Below are positions 28,101 to 40,100 of a stretch of 64,000 nucleotides of DNA, piece by piece. The stretch comes from Anadara kagoshimensis (lineage: Eukaryota; Mollusca; Bivalvia; Arcoida; Arcidae). The position numbers and the translations under genes are program-made. The DNA is taken from the NCBI GenBank assembly GCA_021292105.1, contig CM037865.1:22857928-22921927 (forward strand), read 5' to 3'. Position 1 is the stretch's first letter, and each line of letters opens with the position of its first letter. The notes beneath the pieces were generated by a model. That model was not told the origin of the DNA, did not search any database, and saw only the letters and a list, made by a program, of their open reading frames with translations.

Positions 28101-31100
28101 TGAGCAGATCTTAATGTTGGGAAGTTTGTCATTTCACTTGCCAAAGGTCCATGGTTTTCTCTGGTTACTAGTACTACAGTTGGCTGCACCAGCCCTAAAG
28201 TGACAACCTTGGCATAAAATTCCATTACTCCACTCTACTCTTTTATATGTCTTAGTATGGGTGTCTATAGTAAATTAGTTTAACCTTCGTCAAATATATT
28301 CACTTATATAAACAAGGGCATATTGATTAGCAAACATACAGTTTGTTGTAAAACCTTGACCTTTGACTACTTATCATCATGGCTGACTTCTGTATAATGT
28401 TTCATAAACCCATTTTATGTGTGTAGTGTTGAAATTGTTTATTATATTGAAGAAATTGTTTCTTTCCAGAGAGAAAGAGAAAAGCAATGATAAAGATGAA
28501 AAAAGGAAACCTGAGAGTTGTCTGCTCTTGCCAGCTACCCCTAAACGAGGAGGCGACAAACCTAAGGCTCACAAAAAGACAAACATTCATATATTAGTCG
28601 AATTTGGACTTCAGGTAATAGAACAAACTGTAAAACCTTTATTCTTTACCACCATTTGTCCAGTCAGATATTAATGTTATAACAGGAGTTTGTTTACAAT
28701 TTAGGGAGACATAAGAAGAAATACATAAAAATTAATAAATGTTTGGATGACACACATGCACATGTATACGCAACATGCTCTGAGAAACTACAAGCTTTGG
28801 CCCATTCAGCATTCAGCGGAAGGGGGGGGGGGTAGATACAAGTTAATAATTTCTGTAACATCAGTAACACGCATCAACGTAATCAATGATAATAATATTT
28901 TTTCACTAATGTTACGGTAATTTGTTCTCGATAAACAAATCAAAGTCTTGAGATTATACTAATGTCTTTCTTACAACCTCTGTTATTTCTTAATCTGTGA
29001 ACAAAAAAGTACTGTAAATTTTCATGTTTGTTTTATTTTTGTATAAATTTGCAGGACAGGAATACCAAGACGCAAAATAACACTTTCCTAGATATTTTAT
29101 TTAAATATTATTTACTTGCAATTAAACTGACCATCATCCGAGGAGGAGAAAATAAAAGTATCACAATATCTTGAAATGAGAATTTCATGAAAATTATTTG
29201 ACTTTAAACGATACTTTTCTTTTCATAATCAATTCCAAATTTTTGACATGTGAAAATAAAAATCTACATTCGTCTCCCTTTCAGCTGTTGAATATGTCAT
29301 TAAAGAAGTCTCGTATTAACCAAAATGATAAGAAACAGTTAATGATGTTGGATCCATTTATAGAGGGGTTAGCGGAATGTTTATATTCTAAACATGTCAG
29401 GGTAAGTGTTATATTTGTAAAGTATTCTAGATAATATGGGTCCTTTTAGAAGAGACCTTAAAAGGAATGCCCTTTATTGTGGTTGAATTAATTGGCTTTT
29501 TTACCAAATAAAACACCTCTATTGCTGTATATATTGCAATTTTTTATATACAGTAAGACCTGTATATAAAGACCATTCACAAACCCTACTGAAAGAAATA
29601 TGGACTATTAACAAGTGGTCTTTATAGAGAGTGTGTTTAGTTAAAATATGAATCACTTATGAAGCACTCGTCAATGGAAATATGGTCTTTATGTAGTTTC
29701 TTTTTTGTTGTTGTTAAAATACATGTATTAAGCAAACCATATTAGATGGGCATTTGATATTTATATAGAGGTTCTTATTAGCTGAAATATGAAACAAATG
29801 GGCCTTTATAACTGGTCTTAATGAACAGAGCTCTTTATATAGAGGTATTTACTATAGCAAGTTTTACTGCGGCACTTTCACTTGTTTCTGTGATTTTATA
29901 TGTTTTAGATCAACTCTGTGAGTCTTCGCTGTTTGTCATGGTTACTCAAATTTTCTTTACCATCATTGAAAACTCACATAGAGAAATTAGCCAATGGAAT
30001 GTTCATATTGCTGCAGAATTATGCATCGGCTGGTGCCGCCAAGGGAGATAATTTAGACTTGGTGACTACGGCATTTAAGACAGTTACAGTATTAGTGAGA
30101 GATATAAAATTTCATACAATAGACAATAGTCAGTTACAAGTCTTACTGACATTTTGTGAAGAGGATTTACACGATTATAAACGACAAAGCACAGCATTCA
30201 CATTACTAAAGGTTAGTAGGTCAGAATATATTTATGCAGAGGGAATGAAGAAATTAATTTCTTTTTTGTGAAAAACAAAAATAAAAAATAGTTGATTTAG
30301 AAAAAGTATAATAAACATCAGATGAAAGTCAGTGTAAAATGAAAGTGAAATAACGAAAACAAAATATTCATGAAAGTTTTATTTTTTACATCTTGTAACT
30401 TATGAATTAATGCAAAAATAACACACAAACACAAAAATGAACTAAATGTTTTCCTTATTGTTCTGCTGAAGGATTATAGGGTATTGATCATGTGGTATGA
30501 TGGGGAACTCATTACTCTTCATCCATGATTAACATACTGTGCTTTACAAGTGCTTTAAAGTCATACTACATATTACATCGGATTTGTTTAAATGGTGAAT
30601 TTTTTTATTCAAACAGGCAATTCTTTCAAGGCAGTTAAACATACCAGAGGTACACCAGTTAATGACTAAAGTGGAAGGGTTGTCAATCACAGCAGATTCA
30701 CCACATGTTCGTAGGGAATGCAGACAGGTATGTAAAAACTAGATTTACAGATCCAGAAATTTTCACAGCATTTAATTTTTTTTAAACAAATTTGTTCATG
30801 AAGATTTATGTACAAAATTTTGATATCATATTTTAATTTTTAGCTCACCTGACCGAAGGTCATGTGAGCTTATGGCATAGCGCAGCGTGTGTATGTGCGT
30901 GCGTCGTTAACACCTATTTTCGACTTCTCCTCTGAAACTACTGGACAGTTTTTAATGAAACTTTGTCAGAAGTATATATGGGCCGGTGCAATTCAGATTT
31001 GTTCGTGGTATTGTCATGGCTACCGTAACTAGGTCAAGGTGACCTAGGGGTGCAAAAATCTTAAAAAATCTTCTTCTCCAAAATTACTGATTGGAGAAAA

Positions 31101-34100
31101 AAACTGATGTGATATTTGGCTTCTCTAGGGTCTTAAGCCTATAGTTTGTTCATTTTGTAAAATTCGGATAAAAAATAGGTTACGCATTTTTGCGTTTAAT
31201 TTTGAAAAAATTGTAAAATAGCTTCAAATTGTTATAACTTGACTATTTGACCAGATAATGACATGGGGTTTGCAGTTTTGACATCTTCTTGTTAGTATCT
31301 TCAAAATGAGGTCAAGGTCAATTGTGAAGGTCGTGACCTAATTTTTTTTACCTCTGATTCTAATTATTATCTCGAAAACTATAAACTTTTTGTATAGTCA
31401 TGTAAATTAGAATGTTGTAGGTATTGATACAACGATCATTTTGATGTATAGAAAAGGGTCATGGGTTCAAAGGTCAAGGTCACAGATGCGAAACAATACC
31501 GAAATGGTTAATTATCTCGAAAACTATAAACATTTTGTGTAGGCATGTATATAAGAATGTTGTAGGTATTGATACAACGATCATTTTGATTTATAGAAAA
31601 AGATCATGGGTTCAAAGGTCAAGGTCACAGATGGGAAACAATACTGAAATGGTTAATTATTTCGAAAACTATAAACTTTTTGTATAGGCATGTATATTAG
31701 AATGTTGTAGATATTGATACAACAATCATTTTGATGTATAGAAAAAGGTCATGGGTTCAAAGGTCAAGGTCACAGATGTGAAACAATACCGAAATGGTTA
31801 ATTATCTCGAAAACTATAAACTTTTTGTATAGGCATGTATATTAGAATGTTGTAGGTATTGATACAACAATCATTTTGATGTATAGAAAAAGGTCATGGG
31901 TTCAAAGGTCAAGGTCACAGATGCGAAACAATACCGAAATGGTTAATTATCTCGAAAACTATAAACTTTTTGTATAGGCATGTATATTAGAATGTTGTAG
32001 GTATTGATACAACAATCATTTTGATGTATAGAAAAAGGTCATGGGTTCAAAGGTCAAGGTCACAGATGCAAAACAATACCGAAATGGTTAATTATCTTGA
32101 AAACTATAAACTTTTTGTATAGGCATGTATAATAGAATGTTGTAGGTATTGATACAACAATCATTTTGATGTATAGAAAAAGGTCATGGATTCAAAGGTC
32201 AAGGTCACAGATGCGAAACAATACCGAAATGGTTAATTATCTCGAAAACTATAAACTTTTTGTATAGGCATGTATATTAGAATGTTGTAGGTATTGATAC
32301 AACAATCATTTTGATGTATAGAAAAAGGTCATGGGTTCAGAGGTCAAGGTCACAGATATGAAACAATACTGAAATGGTTAATTATCTTGAAAACTATTAA
32401 CTTTTTGTATAGGCATGTATACTAGAATGTTGTAGATATTGATACAACGGTTATCATGATGTAAAAAAAGTTGTTGGGGTTTAGTATTTATGTTTTCTTT
32501 AAATCTATCAGCTAGCCATTAGTTATCAGGTGAGCGTATCAGGCCCATGGGCCTCTTGTTTAAACCTAAACTTTATTAGATTTTTGCATGAATTTGGGCC
32601 AGATTGAAAATTAATACGAAATATAATGTTATTAAGAGTAAAGCCAGATATACATGTACAGTCTGCAGAAATGCAAGGAAACTCTTAAGAATGGAAGTCC
32701 AAGGAACTTTTACCTTGTTTTTTTTCTAATGGACTAACTCCCTGAAATCTGTTGATAATTTTTTTGATGGACTTAATGATGCCGCTGAGCTAGGATGACA
32801 GTGTTTGCTCCATTTTTTGGCCACTTTTCCAGAAAACGTTTCCACAGATCTTTATGAAACTTCACAGGAATAATGTTTTGGTGGAGCCGATGTGTGATTG
32901 GCTATTTATTTCCTGATCATGCACATGGATGGGAAAAAACATGGATTTTCCAGTTGCGGTTCATTTGGGGACACTTTTGTAATGGCATACCATTTTAGTT
33001 ATAACTTGTTTTATATGATTTTAGGTGTCCAGTTGGGGTATTTTGGGGGACACTTTTGTAATGGCATCCTATTTCATTTATAACTTGTTTTATTTGGTTT
33101 CAGGTGACCTTACAGTATTTATTGGAGTATGCTCTTGGGAAGAAACTGGTCAAGCATTTAGAGTTTTATATCACACAGTTATCATATGAAATGGAGATGG
33201 GTAGAGAATCAGCGTTAGAGATGTTAGCGACCGTGTTTTCTAGTTTTCCGCAGGTACGGTAGATTTGTTAATTATTTTTTTCTCTTCTTAAATACTGTAA
33301 ACCAACTTTCATTTGCATGCAATTAACTTTCGTGAGTTTCATGAGGACAAAACAATTGTGAAAGTGAATTGTCGCAATTGTGTTTCCAAAAATGATTTTA
33401 TTAATACCAAATGTTAAGCTAATTTTCATATCGCGAATGTTAATAGTCCTGAAATGGTTTTAATACGAGAATCGCGGAAGTAAATATCCGTGAATAAAAG
33501 TTGGTTTACAGTAATATTTGAGCTCCAATAAACCGTGCACAGAAAGGCATAACTTTCAACAAGCAATCTTTCTCCAGATTTGCCAGAGTGTGATTCTAAC
33601 CTATGCAGTGAGAGTCCATGTGATGTGTGCGCTTTAAGACAATTGGTCACCGAGGCTCTACTATCACCATACAGAAATCATATTTTATTCATGTACACGG
33701 ATGTAATAACCTATGATCAATGTGCCAAAAGTTTTTGCTGAGTTGAAACATGTGAAAATTTGTTTGAAATGCAATTCATTTACAAATTTTTAATTAAAAT
33801 TTTTTTGAAAAACTGTACACTGAATTTTATTTTGACATTGTTATTGTATAAATGGTCTTATTTTATATTTTTATATTTCAACAGAGTGTTTTAATGAAAC
33901 ATGCTGGATTTTTCTTCATACCCATGTCTGCAGCTTTGGTCAATGACGAGTCTGCTAAATGTAGAAAATTAACAGCTTTAGCCATTAAATCTCTTCTCGA
34001 AAAGGTAGGTTTACTTCTCATACACTTAGAGAGATGGTAAGATGTATTGAATATGAACATTTCAAAGTGACCATTTGGATGAACATCTTCAATCAAATGG

Positions 34101-37100
34101 TGAGCTGGTGAGCTATTTGGTTTACATGTTTGGGTATAGTTCTGTTCCATCAAATGCTTGTCCTGTTGTACAGAAGAGCTTGTCATACCCCCAGCATAAG
34201 TGTGGTTGCGATTATCAGTGTCATGGTCATTTTATGGTTTTGGGCCAGGGGCCTTGGGAATTGTAGACATTTGGTGAATTTTAGAAAATATGATTATTAT
34301 ATCAAGATGCAGAACTAAGAAATTTAACAAAATAGATTCTGACAGATATGTATTGACATTTTTTCATTTATATCTACATGTATATACTGCATGTTTATGT
34401 ACTCAATTTTGGAAATGCCAAGGCCAGAGTCTTAGCAATATAAGTGGGAGCCTCCTGATATCATATCAAAATTTGAGAATCTCCCACTTTCCCTACTACT
34501 TCTCTGCAGTTTATTGATTCTTGATGAAGATTAAACAATTGAATAAATAAGCATAACTAGTGTTTTAGTTGGTTTTTACACAAAAAAATCTACCCCTTAG
34601 CAGCAGTGTCAAGGTGGGAGATCTTCCACTGTGTAATCGCCAAGGGTTGGTGGTATGGCATGTTGTAATGGGGAATAAAAGATCAACATTGGGAATAACT
34701 TTCACTTTTTCTTTGAAATAGCAGAATCATGTAAATACGAGATACTAAATGTTTTAGCATGTTTCATGTTTTCCGTTTGTAGATTGATCACAATACAAGA
34801 AATAGTCTGTTTTCTATAGCTGTAAAATGGTTTAAAGACGAGAAAGTAAGTCCAGAGAGAAAGAGAGAGATTTTGCATACCAAACACAATAAAAGTTTTT
34901 TTTTTATGTTACAAATCCTTTAATAAGTTACGAATAATAAGTTAAGAATAAATTTAATAGCCAATCTCTATAGATTAAAATGAATGAATTATTGTTTTAA
35001 GCTGAACCAGCATTATTTCAGCTATTTGTGGGCGAAGGATTTTGTTAACCCTTCATGTAACTTGAGGTAAGAAATTTGAAAACACCCAAAATTTGGTTGC
35101 TATGGCAACTGGTGAATTTATCATGATCTATTTTAAACTGTGGTTTGTTTTTGGAAGTAGAATCTGAAATTTAAAATGACAAAAATTTAGTTACTATGGC
35201 AGCTGGTTAAATTATTGTTTTATTTTCAGTTCTGTGGTTTGCTTTTGGAAGTAAATCCAGAAATTTAAAAACACCCAAAATTTAGTTACTATGGCAACTT
35301 GTTAAACTATTTTGATATATTTTCAGTTACGACACCAAACTTTGGCATCTCAGCTGTGTGGTTTATTCGTTGAAGTAGAATCGGGAAAATTTGAGCATCA
35401 TTTGTCAGAGATATTGCCGCTAATAGAACAACAACTGGAACCTGGAAAATATGAAAAGGTACAAAGACTATATTGCAGATTTAGCCTACCTTTTAGTTTA
35501 TGATTCCACTTATGTTTACTAGTCTTGAAACAAAGTTTAGGAGGTATATGGAAATCACATTGTCCATCAATTCCAAAAATTGATTCTATGGGATCACTTT
35601 CACATCTTTGGATAGATTTTAATCAAACTTGACACAAAGGTGATTACAGCTATAATTTAATTTTTTTTTGTAGTGCCTTTAAATGTTGCCAAAATTTACC
35701 AGATTTAAGTTAAGGAAAGTCACAGTTAATGAATGATTGTGAAACTGGGGCCTTAAATGGCAATGTGGTGTGCATAAGTAATTTTTGCTCATTATTTTTT
35801 TCCAGATTAATAACCAGTCCTATGAACAAGATGCTGATCATCTACTGTACAATACTCTGAATACGCTCCGTAAGATTTTACAGGAGTGCAATATTTTACG
35901 GTCAGCTAAATGGACAGAAAATATGAACGTAATCTGGGGTGAGTAAATGTTTTGTTTTCATGTTTTACTTGTCAGGTATACTACCACTGCAATAGCTCAG
36001 TTGTTAGAGTGTTTGCTCAGTAAGTGGGAGGTTGTTGGTTCGATCCCCAGCATGGTTTGACCCAAGACTTGAAATTAAAGTGGGTAGCACTCTGAAATGA
36101 AAGTCATTGTTCTTTCAGATGGGAACTTAAGATAAACGAGGTCCTGTGTCATGTTAGGCATGGCACGATGAAAAAACCATGCTGTATAATGCCATCAGCG
36201 AAACACACAGGCAAAATTTCTGCACCTTCGCCTATAGCTAGCTAAACTTGATATAAAAGAAATATTCTTGACTTGGACGTTAAACACATTTCTTAACTCA
36301 AATCAAGTATACCAAATTTCTCACTTTGAAAAGTCTGGTAGGAAGTTTGTCAGATTTTATAATTTGTCCGATTTGTAGGTGTAAATTGTCAAATTAGAAG
36401 ATTTTTCTAAACCTCCATTTTAGGAGATGTGTTTGAATTGTCAATTTAGGATCATTGTTCCCCAGTTGTTAAACACTTACATGTAGACATTAAATTCCAC
36501 CAATCTGCTAGTTTGCAAAATATTACAGGTCAGACTGAAAAGTTACAAGTCTCAAGCCTCAGTTCTGACCAGATTTTATTTGATTTAGTGACTTGTATGA
36601 AATATCAAATTGAATAGTTGGGCTGAATTAATAAATTTAGAGGTATATCTGAATTTTAAGATGAAGATATTTGTGAATTTTCTATATCAGTTTTCAACAG
36701 AAAGGGAAATATTTTTACCATTAAGTACCGTGAAATAAATTTTGAAAATAATCCTTACACATTTCTTTTAGAACATATAGAGAAGCATCTGTTACACCCA
36801 CATGTTTGGGTTAGATTGGTCAGTGCTCAGTTATACGGATTATTGTTCATGGCTTGGAAACCAGAAGACGTCATCGGAAGCCATGATGCTCAGAAACAAG
36901 AGTATTTACAGGTTGGATCCTATAAAAAAGTAAGTGCAGAAAGGTTGGAAACTTGTGGCCCAGTGGTTGACTAGATTGGAGTAGAGTGGAATAATACAGT
37001 TTTATTGACACCCTTAGTTAAGACTCTTTCACTTATATCAAAGTGGTCAGTTCAAGGATGGTGGAGGAAACTAGTGTGTCCAGAATGACCCATTGGCTTT

Positions 37101-40100
37101 TGGTAAGCGAACTGACAAACTTTCTCATACTAGGATCTATCTTGAGTGGGATTCAAACCCAGACAGTCAGAGACACTGTGATCTGCAAGCATGCACTACT
37201 TGACCACTGAAGTTCCATACAAGGATTGTTGGCTCCAGCTTCAGTCTGGCTAGGCTGCCAGGTGTGTCATTGAACCAGACATTTAATTTCACTTTACTCC
37301 AGTTCACCTAGCTGATATATAAATGAGTATGCATAGACATTTTAAGGACTAACATTGGTATGGACTGGTGTAATACTATAATCTAAAGGGGAATCTTTTG
37401 CATCTCACCTACCATAATTATTATGAACTCGGTGTTCATTCTAGAAGCTACCAGGGGACCATTGATCCCTTATTTTGCTAAATGACCCTATTGTTAAAGC
37501 CTTGTCAACCGCTATTTAACATTACAGGAATAGAAAAATATTGATGTTATGATGTTTAAAAGGAATTTTTTTGAAAATGGCCCCGTCTAAAAAATCTTGA
37601 ATGCTTTGAGTTTACCAATATGTCTTAATGGTTATGAAGAAACATTTCTATTTAATATGAGATCATACTTGTCCCATAAAGGTGTATGAAACGTAATAAT
37701 GCACAAACTCCACAAATAGTTCTAATTAATATTTCTAATATGAAGTATTCTGTTTAATCTGGTATTCTTAAATAATTATCATTCACAAAAAACCACTTAG
37801 AAGATTGTTACTATAAAAATTGACATTTGTGCTTTAAACCTTCACTATTTGTGTGATAATATGCCCCACTGCTTCCTTTAACAGTTCATTCCTTGAATGA
37901 TGAAGATTTAAAAAAAACTCAATCCTTAATTGAAGCATCTACCTCTGTAGACCGAAATCTGAGCTAATTCATAAGTTCAAAAACTTTTTTTTTTGTTACA
38001 GATAGAGGCGCTGGCAGTCTTATTCTGTTCTCAGTTGCAGTCCCAGTACTTGAACGATGACCTGGCTGGACAAGTTGTAAAAAACATGATATTTGTAACT
38101 AAAATAGCTAAATGTTTTCATGCTACAACAAAACTTGAAAGCGAAAGAAGAACGGAAAATGATGGAGAGATGGAAGAAGAAAATGAGGAGAGTTCTGATG
38201 GACAATATTGGAGAAGATTGTCGTTGCCATGGTTATCTAGAAAAATGATACGAGAAGCTAATCATGAAGCAATCAGTACACCCAAACATACAATTAAGGT
38301 TGGTATTAAAAACGCACTAGTTGTGTACATAAATTACATACATGTAAGTCAATCAGTGTCATTAGCATCAACATCCAATGTTTAAGAAACCGCTACAGTA
38401 GCTCAGGAAGAAGCGCGTGGCCTAGTGGTTAAGGCGTTGGACTCATGATTCGAAGGTCGTGGGTTCAATCCCTGGACCGGGCGATGTGTTGTGTCCTTGA
38501 GCAAGACACTTAATTTCACGTTGTTCCAGTTCACTCAGCTGAAAAATAAATGAGTACCAGCAAAATGCTGGGGGTTAACCCTGCGATGGACCGGCGTCCC
38601 ATTCAGGGGAGAGTCTTGTACTCTCAGTCGCTTAACGCCACGGAAACCGGGATAAGCTCCGGCCTGATGGGCCTAATGGCTCGGGACAGACTTTAACTTT
38701 TAACAGTAGCTCAGTTGGTAGAGTGCTCGCTCCGTATGTGGGAGGTCATAAGTTTGAACCCCCACCAGGGTCTGACCAAGACTTAAAAATAGGTAGTTAC
38801 CGGTACTGTTCTTTCCCCTAGCAATCAGCATTTAGAAATACAAGTCACCGGGTCCTTTTGTAGAGACCTCAAAACAGACACCCCGTGTCACATCGATTAT
38901 GATATATGCATGTCATGTAAACCAACTTTACTGGCATGTGATTTACTTTTGCATGTTTCACGAGGACTACATAACTGTGAAAGTTAATCATCGTAAACTT
39001 GTTTTTGAAAATAGTATTATTTATACCAAATATTAAGCTATAATCCAAATGGGGGAAAATTAACTGTCGTGTCACAATATAATCTTTCCCAATTCAAGGT
39101 TGGAATAAGGTTATCTGAACCTGAGGATTTCAAGCCTTAGAGAGGTCAAGTAAAGAAAAAGCATTTTGTCAAAAAAAGGGCAGAACACTGTCAAATGAAA
39201 CACATGCATACCAGTCCATGTCCAAATCAAATCTCAAAGAAAAGTTAAATCTTTGAATACTGGTAAATTGACTTGTTAACTTTCTCCAGGGAAGTGTGGC
39301 CGGGAACTGTGGAAAGGGTACTTAAACATGTAGCTCGGGTGCTCTAGAAGGGTAGGCACCTCCTGTCTCACTAACTACACCCACCTCATGTAAAATCAAA
39401 ATTGAGAATGAAAGGAGAGTTGAGAAATAAAACTGAATCATGAATATTTTTGATTTGTATATTTGTAGAGGTCTAGTGTTTTTAAATGGATGGCAGCCGT
39501 CAGCTTGGATTTAGGAGCAGACATATTACCAACCATTTTACATATCCTGTTGCCATGCCTACAAAGAGAAATAAGTGATCAAATTAATACTCAAGGTTTG
39601 TATCCAATTGTTATGTTTAGACCCTGAATTGTCAAAACAAAAAAATCCAAAAAACCCAACCATTAAAAATTGGTTTATTAAAAGAAACTTGGAAACTTGC
39701 TTCAGTTATATAAATAATCATGATTTTTGTTGATGTACATGTGTATAATTTAATTCTTTTTGTGTCAGAAATGTGTAAAGTCAAACATGTCAAGTTTGAA
39801 TTTCAATACTATTAGTGAAGTGGTTCTGGAGTTATAACCATTTCTTTAAAGTTTTTACAATTGGGCAAAACTTTTTCTTCAGATTCTACATTGAAGACCC
39901 TTGCACAGGAAGTTGTGGAAATATTGAAAAAGATTGTGGGAGTAGAAGTATTTACCAAAGTTTACAATGAAGTACAGAAATCTAGAGCTGTGCGGAAAGG
40001 TGACAGGAAGCGACAACGGGCACTTGAGGTATACATGAATAATTCACACAAGGGTCATACTTTTCTCTGTTATTGTAATAGGATCTACCTTTCCACATTG

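Larger units (their letters stand above)
30842..32559 (+). mobile_element. Helentron/HINE-like non-autonomous element, copy 1 (7-unit core)
   Basis: The left end is a hairpin (30842-30870): agctcac and gtgagct pair, with TGACC-gaa-GGTCA at the tip. The right end carries the palindrome aggcccatgggcct (32541-32554) followed by cttgt. GCTCACCTGA (30843-30852) is inverted as TCAGGTGAGC at 32526-32535. The middle is a tandem array of 145-bp units starting at 31381, seven full plus a partial. Terminal hairpin, subterminal inverted repeats and a tandem core fit Helitron/Helentron-derived elements known in molluscs. There is no ORF. The second copy is at 44895-47067. The class assignment is inference. 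Confidence 0.7.

Noticed and set aside
29821-30051. Separate 76-codon ORF overlapping UTP20 exon 34
   Set aside because: It is in a different frame from the conserved UTP20 reading and starts inside the intron.
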